In this document: piece after piece, positions 12,302-19,506 of the stretch
Position numbering within the stretch: the first letter of the stretch is position 1
How the letters are laid out: every line of letters starts with the position of its first letter
IMG/VR virus record: IMGVR_UViG_3300037502_001901
Span: 1 to 22,735 of that record
DNA length: 22,735 nucleotides
DNA from: a virus
Reading direction: 5' to 3' (one strand)
The notes under the pieces: model-generated
What the model saw: only the letters and a program-made list of their open reading frames with translations
Databases searched by the model: none
What the model was told of the DNA's origin: nothing
Made by a program: the position numbers and the translations under genes

Positions 12302-15300
12302 TTAGGCTGCTGCTCCAGAGATCTCGCCAGTGTTCTTGATACGCAATGGAATGTAGATAAACTCCACTGCCTTCACCGGTTCGATGGCAATATCTACCCA
12401 CAACTCGTTTCTATCGATGCGTGCAGGTGTGTTGTTGCTCAAGTCACATACAACCAAGTAGTCATAGATTGCTCGTTTAGCGATCAAGTCAATCATCAAA
12501 CTGTTAACAGTGTTGGTGATTTCGTTACGAGTAATCTCGTCGTTTGGTTCAAACAAGTACAACTTACCAATCTCTTCCAGGCGTCCACGCAAGAACGCAA
12601 CCAGTCGGCTGACGTTGATACGATCCAGAGCACTAGTAATACTAGTTGTAGTTTTGTTACCAAAGTTGGTGATACCTACACCTGGAATAAAGGTGATTGG
12701 GTTGATGTCGTTTTCGTACAACACATCACGTAGACCTTGACCCACATTGATCTGGATAAACTCGCCTGTGAGACTGTCAATGTAGCCAATTGCCGTAGCA
12801 TTGTCCACAACACCTCTTCGTGTACCAGCTGGTGCTAGCCATGGGTAGCTCACTGCATCACTACGGATGATTGTGCGCATCATCATGTGGCTCGGTGCTG
12901 TAACTACTGCATTGCCCGACAAATCTGTTGTCTGGCAGCTTGGATAGAATGTGGCCATGTACTGGCTGGCAGCAACTAGTCCGTCTTCTGAATTCAATCC
13001 AAGACCGTTGTTGTTGGTGGCCCAGGTTACCAAGTCAGTGCCGTTAGCAGCCAATCGCATTGGTGTATCGCCAATCACAAACAAGGTATTGTTACGCTCG
13101 TTGCTGAGTGCAATCATGTTTGGGATCAACTCTGGGTATGCTGGTGTAGCAATCAAGCTGTATAGAGCTTGTTCTTCACGTGCTGCTTCGCTGGTGTCAA
13201 TGCCGCTCTTGAGTGCTTCGACCACAATTTGTCGTTGTGCTTGACGTCCTGCCCACATGCTGCCGTTGTCTTTGTTGCCGCTGGCAGTTACCCAAGTGTT
13301 AGTCACAATTACCGACCAATAGGTAGTATTAGTAGGTGCAGTGCCTGTGCTTGGAGGAGCAAGTTTACACACATAAATCACACCGTTGTAGACCACAAAG
13401 TCATTGTAGACATATTGGGTAGTTGATGAGTATGCGTCAACACTGTAGCTGGTGCTTGTGGTGTTGAAGTAATTGACTGCAAAACGTTTGACGTTGTATC
13501 CGCTGCGTCGAGTATTAAACAACAACATACCTTGAGGATACAATGCAGCATTAGGCGCATCTAGGTCAAGATAGTTGCTGTCTAGTAGACTTTCGATGGT
13601 AGGAATTGGATCTGCTACAGTATCAACTGTACCAGTAGAACTCCAACGTGCATCTGCAAACAAGATACCGTTTTCACTCACTTGATCAGTTGTGTCAACC
13701 GCAACCCACTGGTCGACTCCGTTAACTGGCTCCCAACGATACAACAAAGGATAATTTTCCAAGTCGCTGGTATCAATCCACAAGTCACCGTACTGCAATG
13801 GACTCAATGCAGTGTTGGTCTGTGTAGTAGGTGCTGTGGCGCTGATGATTGGTCCTGCGGCGTTGGTTAGACTCAAGTCAAAACCACGAACATCGTTGGA
13901 CACTGTTTGATAACCCACCCAGTTTGAGCCGTTCTTGATCATGATATCAGCTTCACTCACTGTGCTGTAGTACCACAGACGTCCATCTGCTGGATCTTGG
14001 TCTGGTGCAGTACTGCTGGCTGTGTATGTGAACAGTGGGCTAGATACCCAATTGCTCATGATGAGATATCCTGCTGTTCTAGCTGAAGGTCTGCACAGCG
14101 GAGTGCTAGAGGTAAATCCTGCTAAAGTAATAGGAACACCACTATTGTTTTGACAAGATATTGTACCGCCTTGTGAGTGAGTAAGCACAATATAACCGTC
14201 GCTGTTGATACTGGCACTCACGTATGGAACGTTAGCAGCACTCACCGCAGTCACAAAGTCTGCCGGGGTAGTACCATTTAGTGTGGCAAGATATGGTGAG
14301 CTAAATTGGTCAGATCCAGCAGCAGTAGCTCTGATGTAAAAACTACTACCGTTTACAAAAGCTGCATCATTAACACTAGCGGTAATAACCGTGGCTCCCA
14401 AAGCATAGCGTTCAAGAATAGTAAAACTACCCGATACGAGACCGTCAGTGTTGATTTGGTCTTCATTCCACTGTATGTAAGTAGTACCTACTGGAATGTT
14501 TTTGCCGCCACCGCTGGGGTCAAATGCATAAGTTGCAAAAGAAGCGCTTTCATACGCAGGAGTGTCCTGTGCCACAAAAGACCCAAGCGCAGAGTTGTAT
14601 CTCTTGACTCGCACATTGATACCGTTGTTTACTGGACTCATGTTGTTCCAGATTGACCCAGTTGGGCGTGGACTTGTGTCTGTGGTTCTCCAGCGAGGTG
14701 CTTCGTAGCTGTAGCTTGGGTAGTACTGCGGAGCAGGATACTCGCCAGTCAACAAGCCAAGACTTGCCAACAGCACTGATCCGTTGTTTGGGCCCGCATC
14801 AATTGTGATCAATCCGTTGTTGCTGAGTGTTGATCCATCGTTGGCTGCTGTTGCGTCAGCGTACAATACCAACTTGCCGCTGCTGACTCCAGCAGTAACA
14901 CCGGTGATAGCGCTGGCGTTGATAGCTGCTGCATAGCCAGTTACTGTGGCTGCTGTGCTGTTGTAACCTACGTCAACTGTAACGTCGTTGATGATAAGGT
15001 TGTAGCCATTGACCAACGAAGTGGGTGTTCCTGTGCCGGTCACTGTGGCCCAGCTGCTTTTCCAATCATTGGTACCAACTTGTACCCAATTGTTGCTGGA
15101 ATTTTTGTAGTAAACAGGAGTTTTTACTGCTTGTGCAACCACTGCATAGTCACCAATACTGCCAATACTGGCTAGTGGGGTGTAGTCATTGCTGCCTGCA
15201 TTTACAACTTCTGTATCATCAGTAATGGTAATAGGAGTTTTTACAGTAAAGGTAGCTGTGGTTTGATTCCATTCCTGGATACCCCACACACTGGTCGAAG

Positions 15301-15715
15301 TGTCAAGCCAGAATGTTCCGTCAGTGGCATTGCCCAAAGGACGAGTTAAACTGGCAGTGAGTTCTGCTAGGTCAATATCCACACGCTGAACATAAGCACG
15401 ATTGGTAATACCCAATGAACTGTATGCTGCCAACAAACCGTATTCGTTGAGCTCGTAACCGTTGATCGGTGTACCAGCAGTGGTTTGATAGAAGAAAGGC
15501 ACGCCAAATGTAGCTGCCAAATCACGCTGACTGGTGATGAGATAAGTTTTGTTAGCATTTGCTGCTAAAGTACCTGGTGCTACACTAACACCACTTGCAC
15601 TGATTTTGTTTTGTGCGGTAGCAATTAGAAAGTAAGGTACTGTGTTGACAGCAGAAGGGATATATTGACTCTCGTCAATAACTGTTACTTCTACGCCGGG
15701 TGATACTAGAGCCAT
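12302..15715 (-). CDS. 18: Tail sheath protein (gp18-like), greatly enlarged
   Basis: The contractile sheath subunit. At 1137 residues it is far longer than T4 gp18 (659). The N-terminus (MALVSPGVEVTVIDESQY) and the C-terminal core (GVGITNFGNKTT, ALDRINVSRLVAFLRGRLEEIGKLYLFEPND, DRNELWVDIAIEPVKAVEFIYIPLRI) are standard sheath. The middle, about residues 130-810, carries extra domains likely exposed on the tail surface: four related segments with a G-x-W-D-T-S...W pattern near 131-150, 348-375, 573-600 and 640-670, and a CBM5/12-like module at about 760-805 (YNDFVVYNGVIYVCK ... YWSV). Cytoplasmic until lysis; no signal peptide. A late promoter TATAAATA and AAGGAAT precede the ATG. The insertions probably bind glycans; this is inference. 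Confidence 0.95.
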   Translation of the reverse strand: MALVSPGVEVTVIDESQYIPSAVNTVPYFLIATAQNKISASGVSVAPGTLAANANKTYLITSQRDLAATFGVPFFYQTTAGTPINGYELNEYGLLAAYSSLGITNRAYVQRVDIDLAELTASLTRPLGNATDGTFWLDTSTSVWGIQEWNQTTATFTVKTPITITDDTEVVNAGSNDYTPLASIGSIGDYAVVAQAVKTPVYYKNSSNNWVQVGTNDWKSSWATVTGTGTPTSLVNGYNLIINDVTVDVGYNSTAATVTGYAAAINASAITGVTAGVSSGKLVLYADATAANDGSTLSNNGLITIDAGPNNGSVLLASLGLLTGEYPAPQYYPSYSYEAPRWRTTDTSPRPTGSIWNNMSPVNNGINVRVKRYNSALGSFVAQDTPAYESASFATYAFDPSGGGKNIPVGTTYIQWNEDQINTDGLVSGSFTILERYALGATVITASVNDAAFVNGSSFYIRATAAGSDQFSSPYLATLNGTTPADFVTAVSAANVPYVSASINSDGYIVLTHSQGGTISCQNNSGVPITLAGFTSSTPLCRPSARTAGYLIMSNWVSSPLFTYTASSTAPDQDPADGRLWYYSTVSEADIMIKNGSNWVGYQTVSNDVRGFDLSLTNAAGPIISATAPTTQTNTALSPLQYGDLWIDTSDLENYPLLYRWEPVNGVDQWVAVDTTDQVSENGILFADARWSSTGTVDTVADPIPTIESLLDSNYLDLDAPNAALYPQGMLLFNTRRSGYNVKRFAVNYFNTTSTSYSVDAYSSTTQYVYNDFVVYNGVIYVCKLAPPSTGTAPTNTTYWSVIVTNTWVTASGNKDNGSMWAGRQAQRQIVVEALKSGIDTSEAAREEQALYSLIATPAYPELIPNMIALSNERNNTLFVIGDTPMRLAANGTDLVTWATNNNGLGLNSEDGLVAASQYMATFYPSCQTTDLSGNAVVTAPSHMMMRTIIRSDAVSYPWLAPAGTRRGVVDNATAIGYIDSLTGEFIQINVGQGLRDVLYENDINPITFIPGVGITNFGNKTTTSITSALDRINVSRLVAFLRGRLEEIGKLYLFEPNDEITRNEITNTVNSLMIDLIAKRAIYDYLVVCDLSNNTPARIDRNELWVDIAIEPVKAVEFIYIPLRIKNTGEISGAAA

Positions 15716-15732
15716 AGTCTATTCCTTTTCAA

Positions 15733-15754
15733 GATATCAATATTTATAGATATC
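15733..15754 (-). promoter_or_regulatory. gp18 late promoter TATAAATA flanked by GATATC hexamers
   Basis: An exact minus-strand TATAAATA at 15741-15748, 25 bases before the gp18 ATG, with AAGGAAT in the leader. GATATC occurs on both sides (15733-15738 and 15749-15754). The octamer is firm; a regulatory role for GATATC is speculative. Confidence 0.7.
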
Positions 15755-15798
15755 CTCCAAAATCGCCGCTCTAGCGCACCCTTTGGCAAAGGTCCAAC

Positions 15799-15806
15799 CA
15801 TAAATA
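15799..15806 (+). promoter_or_regulatory. Candidate late promoter CATAAATA for the HNH-like gene
   Basis: Plus-strand CATAAATA ends 4 bases before the ATG at 15811. There is no Shine-Dalgarno sequence between them, so a message from it would be leaderless. The spacing equals that before gp16 and the radical SAM gene. Confidence 0.45.
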
Positions 15807-15810
15807 CACC

Positions 15811-16158
15811 ATGCAAAGACCCACTTGTCAAGCCTGTGGCCAGCGCCCTTGTGCTGTAAACTATGTCAAACACGATGTCAAGCACTATCGCAGTCGATGT
15901 GAAACGTGTGCTAGAAAAAATCGAGGACTAAAAAAGAGAATACCCCGCTGGGAGGCAGCAGGGTATCGTAAGAAAATGACTTGTGACAAGTGCGGGTTCA
16001 AAGCCCGCTACTCTGCACAAACTCTAGTGTATCACATGGATGGAAATCTCAATAATGTAGCACAAAAGAATCTCAAAACTGTGTGCCGTAACTGCGAGAT
16101 CGATTTATCGAAATCTGATTCTGTATGGCGTCCCGGTGATCTACAACCAGACGTGTGA
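15811..16158 (+). CDS. HNH-like zinc protein
   Basis: 115 residues with paired cysteines: C6xxC9, C30xxC33, C58xxC61 and C92xxC95. Between the last two pairs lies YHMDGNLNNVAQKNLKTVCRNC, which has the HNH endonuclease layout (H75-x-D77-G-N, later N87) between zinc-binding CxxC knuckles. The final His of many HNH motifs, usually after the last CxxC, is Glu here, so activity is uncertain. I remember similar small proteins in marine T4-like phages. It is alone on the plus strand, transcribed away from gp18, and its 3' end overlaps the 3' end of the kinase gene by 86 bases. The C-terminus WRPGDLQPD looks family-typical, which argues against the overlap being read-through. It could be a nuclease, or a nucleic-acid-binding regulator. 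Confidence 0.8.
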   Translation: MQRPTCQACGQRPCAVNYVKHDVKHYRSRCETCARKNRGLKKRIPRWEAAGYRKKMTCDKCGFKARYSAQTLVYHMDGNLNNVAQKNLKTVCRNCEIDLSKSDSVWRPGDLQPDV

Positions 16159-16642
16159 CCAACTCACGGGTATTGCGCTCTAAGTCAGATAGTGTGCCAT
16201 TGTTGTCAATCACATAGTCTGCCATCCAGATTTCCAAGCTCATGCTGCTCTTGTCTTCCTGAGGCAAATGATCGCTGCGGTCCACCCAAATAGCATAGTC
16301 AAACACATTGGTGTTCTTCATGGCATGAAACTCTGACTTGTTGCGCAGACCGCAGTAGATATCGTTTTCAGCAAAAATTTCCCTGCCCAAACGAGCATAG
16401 TCATCCCGGCAATATTCATGAATCATGTCGTACCATTCTGCACGATGATTATGTCTGTCCTCAAAACACTGCTCATAGCTAGTGTATCCATACTTGTCCT
16501 TGAGCTCAGCATAGATAAACTTTTCGGCACAAAAGTCTGAGCTAGAGCGAAAGCTATATCCAAACTCTTCACGCAGGATATCACATACAGTGTCTTTGCC
16601 GTGACGAGCATTGCCGATAATCAGTAATTTAGGTAGTGTCAT
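16073..16642 (-). CDS. P-loop nucleotide kinase (deoxynucleoside monophosphate kinase-like)
   Basis: 189 residues. The N-terminus LLIIGNARHGKDT is a P-loop (G10, G15-K16-D17-T18) of the type found in dNMP and related nucleoside kinases; T4 gene 1 encodes such an enzyme, though 241 residues long. A possible substrate or lid region is YEQCFEDRHNHRAEWYDMIHEY, followed by DYARLGREIFAEND, a strand FDYAIWVDRSDHLP and a C-terminal helix with YVIDNNGTLSDLERN, as in kinases of this fold. It would help supply dNTPs for phage replication. Its ATG overlaps the exonuclease stop as ATGA, so the pair share a transcript from the sigma-70 promoter at 17166-17194. Kinase fold is confident; exact substrate is not. 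Confidence 0.82.
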   Translation of the reverse strand: MTLPKLLIIGNARHGKDTVCDILREEFGYSFRSSSDFCAEKFIYAELKDKYGYTSYEQCFEDRHNHRAEWYDMIHEYCRDDYARLGREIFAENDIYCGLRNKSEFHAMKNTNVFDYAIWVDRSDHLPQEDKSSMSLEIWMADYVIDNNGTLSDLERNTRELVTRLVVDHRDAIQNQISINRSRSYGTQF

Positions 16643-17160
16643 TTTAGTTCAGTTACGTTAAGGTGGCGCAGGGTATTTTGCAACATGCCAATTTGGCGCC
16701 GGCAATCTTCTAGTGCATGGTGGCTAGTAGGCGGAATAGGCTGCCCTGGCCACAAGCTAAACACTGTGCGGCTGTCCCGAACCATGTAGTATTTCCAGGG
16801 CAGGGGCTTGCGATAGCTCTTGTAGGCATGTTCCAGGATGTTCATGTCATATGTGGGACCTTGTGCCCAGATTAGCTTGGAGTGCCAAATCAGCTTGCCT
16901 AGCTCGTCTAAGGCTTGATCGAGTGGTATACGACCTTCTTCATCGAACGCTTCGTCACGTACGATAGCAGGCTGAGTTGCCCACCAATCAATTGTGCCTT
17001 GATCAATGGCGCGGTCAGGTTGGCTTTCCAGCGTTACTCTAGCATAGTAAGATTGTTCGTAATGTCCGTGCCCAAAAGGATCAAATGCCTGGGCAGCTAT
17101 GGTGAGAATACAGGTATCCGGGCCAGTTGCTAGCCCTTCTAGGTCGATCATTAGGTGCAT
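16639..17160 (-). CDS. DEDDh 3'-5' exonuclease (Rv2179c-like)
   Basis: 173 residues. The DEDDh active-site set is complete: D6 and E8 in MHLMIDLEGL, D105 in GPTYDMNIL, H147 and D152 in SHHALEDCRRQ. The opening and the phrase CILTIAAQAFDP match the Rv2179c-like branch of RNase T/DnaQ-fold exonucleases; T4 DexA is a functional relative. It would degrade single-stranded DNA or RNA ends from the 3' side, for host nucleic acid turnover or repair. The first ATG lies at the predicted transcription start of a consensus promoter, so the leader is absent or only a few bases; M4 is an alternative start. It is coupled by ATGA to the kinase. Its early-type promoter inside a late gene region marks it as a separate expression unit. 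Confidence 0.9.
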   Translation of the reverse strand: MHLMIDLEGLATGPDTCILTIAAQAFDPFGHGHYEQSYYARVTLESQPDRAIDQGTIDWWATQPAIVRDEAFDEEGRIPLDQALDELGKLIWHSKLIWAQGPTYDMNILEHAYKSYRKPLPWKYYMVRDSRTVFSLWPGQPIPPTSHHALEDCRRQIGMLQNTLRHLNVTELK

Positions 17161-17165
17161 ACTGC

Positions 17166-17194
17166 ATTATAGCACATATGCACCAGTGTGTCAA
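17166..17194 (-). promoter_or_regulatory. Consensus sigma-70 promoter (TTGACA-17-TATAAT, extended -10)
   Basis: Minus-strand TTGACA (17189-17194) and TATAAT (17166-17171) are separated by exactly 17 bases, with TGC directly before TATAAT (extended -10). Both hexamers are perfect consensus. The -35 begins right after the gp13 stop codon. It points at the exonuclease/kinase pair; the predicted start is near 17159, at the exonuclease ATG. Confidence 0.85.
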
Positions 17195-17965
17195 TTAGCC
17201 AATTACCCAAGTTAGAGGTTGTGAGCCATCTACATAGTTCTTGAGTTGTTCTTCTAGTGCTGTCATTGCCTCTTTGGCTTCGGCTTTCATGGCCGCACCG
17301 TTTAGGGTGCCGCCGCCTTGTGGGCCAGCAATGGTTCCAAACTTCTCACGTGCTTCACCAATGATCATTTTGCAGTTAGCCACCATGTAGTCCTTGATCC
17401 ATTGACTAATTTGGAAGTCACTCAGCAAGTTGATTTCGGGCTTTAGGTTATAGGTCCACAGCAAAACGTTTTCGCCAGTGCCTTTTGGGTCGCGCACTAG
17501 CTGGAGTTTTTTGGTTACAGGGTTAAAAGTGTAGTTCATGTAGCCACCAAACATACGTGCGGCAAGTTCTACATATTGGCTATAGAAATCGTATGTAGCA
17601 AGGCCACCTGCTACGTTGAAGTTCATGAGATACACGTTCAGCGATGCTTGAGCAAATGGGTCAAAGTTTGACGCAAATGGGCCAGTGGAATCACCGAAAG
17701 TTCTGCGAAAGATTTGCCTTACAGTAACAACTTCTTGAGGTAATTGATAAATGTTTACATCACGGACTAGTTCCATGAATGAGTATGATTCTTCGTAAGC
17801 GCCTTGGGCACGTTGACGATAGGTGCCAATTGTTTTTTGGTATGCTGATTCGTAGTGAGCTGGATCCAACTCGACGTCTACAATATCGCCGCCGAGTTGA
17901 AGCCGTACATAATCGTTTAGATTTTGTTTTAGTGTGTCAAGACTGTTTTGTTGCTGTTCTGCCAT
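17195..17965 (-). CDS. 13: Neck protein (gp13-like)
   Basis: 256 residues from the ATG at 17963-17965. The opening, LDTLKQNLNDYVRLQLGGDIVDVELDPAHYESAYQKTIGTYRQR, has the form of T4-like gp13 neck proteins (a short helix, a hydrophobic strand, then D-x-D-x-x-x-x-x-x-x-A). Later come VNIYQLPQEVVTVRQIFRR and ISQWIKDYMVANCKMIIGEAREKFG, then GPQGGGTLNGAAMKAEA. gp13 joins the filled head to the tail together with gp14. I preferred the inner ATG to the one at 17983 because GGAG lies 6 bases before it, though inside a hairpin, and a TAAATA element is correctly spaced. It follows the 17987-19129 gene by 21 bases. Confidence 0.75.
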   Translation of the reverse strand: MAEQQQNSLDTLKQNLNDYVRLQLGGDIVDVELDPAHYESAYQKTIGTYRQRAQGAYEESYSFMELVRDVNIYQLPQEVVTVRQIFRRTFGDSTGPFASNFDPFAQASLNVYLMNFNVAGGLATYDFYSQYVELAARMFGGYMNYTFNPVTKKLQLVRDPKGTGENVLLWTYNLKPEINLLSDFQISQWIKDYMVANCKMIIGEAREKFGTIAGPQGGGTLNGAAMKAEAKEAMTALEEQLKNYVDGSQPLTWVIG

Positions 17966-17966
17966 G

Positions 17967-17981
17967 GGGGACTCCGTCCCC
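17967..17981 (-). promoter_or_regulatory. Hairpin over the gp13 ribosome-binding site
   Basis: Minus-strand GGGGAC-GGA-GTCCCC is a perfect 6-bp stem with a 3-base loop. The Shine-Dalgarno GGAG (17972-17975) fills the loop and first stem base, 6 bases before the gp13 ATG. It could restrain gp13 translation unless ribosomes arriving from upstream open it. Confidence 0.5.
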
Positions 17982-17983
17982 AT

Positions 17984-17991
17984 TATTTACC
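17984..17991 (-). promoter_or_regulatory. Late-promoter-like GGTAAATA for gp13
   Basis: Minus-strand GGTAAATA ends 18 bases before the gp13 ATG at 17965 and overlaps the stop of the upstream gene. The same octamer precedes gp19 at a similar distance (21). Confidence 0.4.
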
Positions 17992-19129
17992 AGCTTTTAA
18001 GGATCACAATGTTCTCTGTACCGCGACCATTGAACTGAGTTTCTGTAGTTGTGAGCTCTTTAAACAGTTTACGAGCAGCCGGCTTGCCTGCGGCACCGAG
18101 TGCTTTCAGGGTTTCTGCTGGCTTGCGCACAGTTTTTTGCACAGTTTCTACTGTGCTAAATCCAATGATAGCATTGTTCTTGACTGTAAAAACTTTGGCA
18201 TACTCGTCGGCTACAACGTGAATCAACTTGCGCTTCTTGGTGTCATATAACCAAGCTTCTGCCTTGTCCACTAGCTGTGCCGCAGGTAGTGACTTGAGTT
18301 TAAGTTCAGCAAACTCAGCTTGGAACTTGAATTTGGCCGCTTTCTTCTCTGGCGGCACCGCCTTGACTTTGCGTGGTTTACGTTCCACTTTCTTGATCTG
18401 GACGTAAGAGCCGCAGTCGCTGATCACCAGCTCACAGAACTTGACACAGTTCTTGAGTTGTGTTTTGGTCATGTAGTCGTAGGCTTTTGCAACTTCTGCA
18501 TCCTTGCCCTCGGCCGCTGTTTCAAACTCGGCTAGTTTGCGAGTCCAAGTATCCTTGATCATTGATACCATTTGCGGTGCAATGTTCATGCTTCGCATCA
18601 AGCTCACTGGCTTGTAGTCAGCATTGAGTTTAGCCCCAGACATGATAAAATCGTCAAACAAGCCATCTAGTTCGCCCAGGCACTCACTTGCCTTTTCACG
18701 CAGACGATCCTGGATCGTAAGTTTAGAAGGGGCAGTTTCGTCTGCCACTGCAACTTCTTCAACCACAGCTTCTTGCTTGGATTCCAAAATTTCTTTCAGC
18801 AAGTTGTCTAGTTGAATCTGCTCATGGTCCGACAGTTCTAGTCCTACCATGCTCATGCGACACAGCCAGCCTGTAGTCAAACGTATCGAGCTGTCTGGAA
18901 TACCTTTTAGCAGTTTAACATCTGCCTTGCGGTCGTGGCTTTCGAGATAGTTAACAATCATGTCCCGGGCATCTTTTTTGCCGTAGAAGTAGTTGTACCA
19001 CGAAAATGCTTTGCTCAAGGCACTGATGCGGTTATCAGTGGGTTGTATATTCCAAGTGGGTTCCATGCCCATGGCATTGGTATCTGCACTACGCGGATTC
19101 AGGGGCTTAACTGGTTTTGTTGCAATCAT
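17987..19129 (-). CDS. Conserved-looking phage protein, unknown (380 residues)
   Basis: 380 residues, soluble and Lys-rich. Residues 30-75 (NRISALSKAFSWYNYFYGKKDARDMIVNYLESHDRKADVKLL) are a helical module; 95-150 form acidic helices; about 255-275 is a basic linker (KKVERKPRKVKAVPPEKKAAKFKF). The C-terminal 110 residues (ELKLKSLPAAQLVDKAEAWLYDTKKRKLIHVVADEYAKVFTVKNNAIIGFS) look like a small beta domain, ending KELTTTETQFNGRGTENIVILKSW. I remember proteins of this kind near neck genes of marine T4-like phages but know no function. The basic linker suggests nucleic-acid contact. The start has AAGGAA about 7 bases upstream. It lies 9 bases after the 95-residue gene and may share that gene's sigma-70 promoter. 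Confidence 0.85.
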   Translation of the reverse strand: MIATKPVKPLNPRSADTNAMGMEPTWNIQPTDNRISALSKAFSWYNYFYGKKDARDMIVNYLESHDRKADVKLLKGIPDSSIRLTTGWLCRMSMVGLELSDHEQIQLDNLLKEILESKQEAVVEEVAVADETAPSKLTIQDRLREKASECLGELDGLFDDFIMSGAKLNADYKPVSLMRSMNIAPQMVSMIKDTWTRKLAEFETAAEGKDAEVAKAYDYMTKTQLKNCVKFCELVISDCGSYVQIKKVERKPRKVKAVPPEKKAAKFKFQAEFAELKLKSLPAAQLVDKAEAWLYDTKKRKLIHVVADEYAKVFTVKNNAIIGFSTVETVQKTVRKPAETLKALGAAGKPAARKLFKELTTTETQFNGRGTENIVILKSW

Positions 19130-19138
19130 AATTGTTCC

Positions 19139-19426
19139 TTACTTAGTCTTGGGCAAATCTTTAACAGTGTCAAACAGTTTTGAGGCACGTTTGACATCAA
19201 AATTTTTGTGCTTGTACATCCAGGCTTTTTTGCGTTCTGCTACTTCTAGTGCTTCTGCTAGTTTCCATTTTGTATTGAAGTCCACTGTCATTATAATACG
19301 ACTCATGTCTACAATGTCTAAGGCATACTCTACCCATTTTTCTGTCGCCTTTACTTTGTCGTAAGGCTGTATGACACCCTTGCTTTTTGGGCCTGTGTAC
19401 TTTGCAACAAAATTTGCGGCTTTCAT
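19139..19426 (-). CDS. Small basic protein, unknown (95 residues)
   Basis: 95 residues starting MKAANFVAKYTGPKSKGV, with a central helix (KWVEYALDIVDMSRIIMTVD), then FNTKWKLAEALEVAERKKAWMYKHKNFD and a basic end (KDLPKTK). An upstream in-frame ATG at 19465 exists, but GGGAG lies 7 bases before the inner ATG at 19426, and the sigma-70 promoter at 19456-19484 would start transcription between the two, so I use 19426. No known motif, signal peptide or membrane segment. An early or constitutive promoter suggests a host-takeover or DNA-related role rather than a virion part, yet it leads into the gp13 operon. Confidence 0.75.
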   Translation of the reverse strand: MKAANFVAKYTGPKSKGVIQPYDKVKATEKWVEYALDIVDMSRIIMTVDFNTKWKLAEALEVAERKKAWMYKHKNFDVKRASKLFDTVKDLPKTK

Positions 19427-19455
19427 AACATTACTCCCTGAGTGAACAAGTGTAT

Positions 19456-19484
19456 ATTGTAACATCTGCCCAATTTCAGGTCAA
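19456..19484 (-). promoter_or_regulatory. Sigma-70 promoter (TTGACC-17-TACAAT, extended -10)
   Basis: Minus-strand TTGACC (19479-19484) and TACAAT (19456-19461), 17 bases apart, with TGT before the -10. The predicted start near 19449 leaves a leader of about 22 bases holding GGGAG before the ATG at 19426. Each hexamer has one mismatch to consensus. Confidence 0.7.
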
Positions 19485-19490
19485 CCACTA

Positions 19491-19498
19491 ACTAAATA
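19491..19498 (+). promoter_or_regulatory. Late-promoter-like ACTAAATA for gp14
   Basis: Plus-strand ACTAAATA ends 8 bases before the gp14 ATG, with no Shine-Dalgarno between. It has the same C-for-A change as the octamer at 409-416 and lies back-to-back with the sigma-70 promoter for the minus strand. Confidence 0.35.
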
Positions 19499-19506
19499 GT
19501 ATTACC

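Noticed and set aside
17966-17983. gp13 starting at the ATG at 17983
   Set aside because: No Shine-Dalgarno before it; the inner ATG at 17965 has GGAG at 6 bases and suits the spacing of the TAAATA element. Kept only as an alternative.
19427-19465. Longer form of the 95-residue protein from the ATG at 19465
   Set aside because: That ATG lies upstream of the predicted transcription start and has no ribosome site; the inner ATG has GGGAG at 7 bases.
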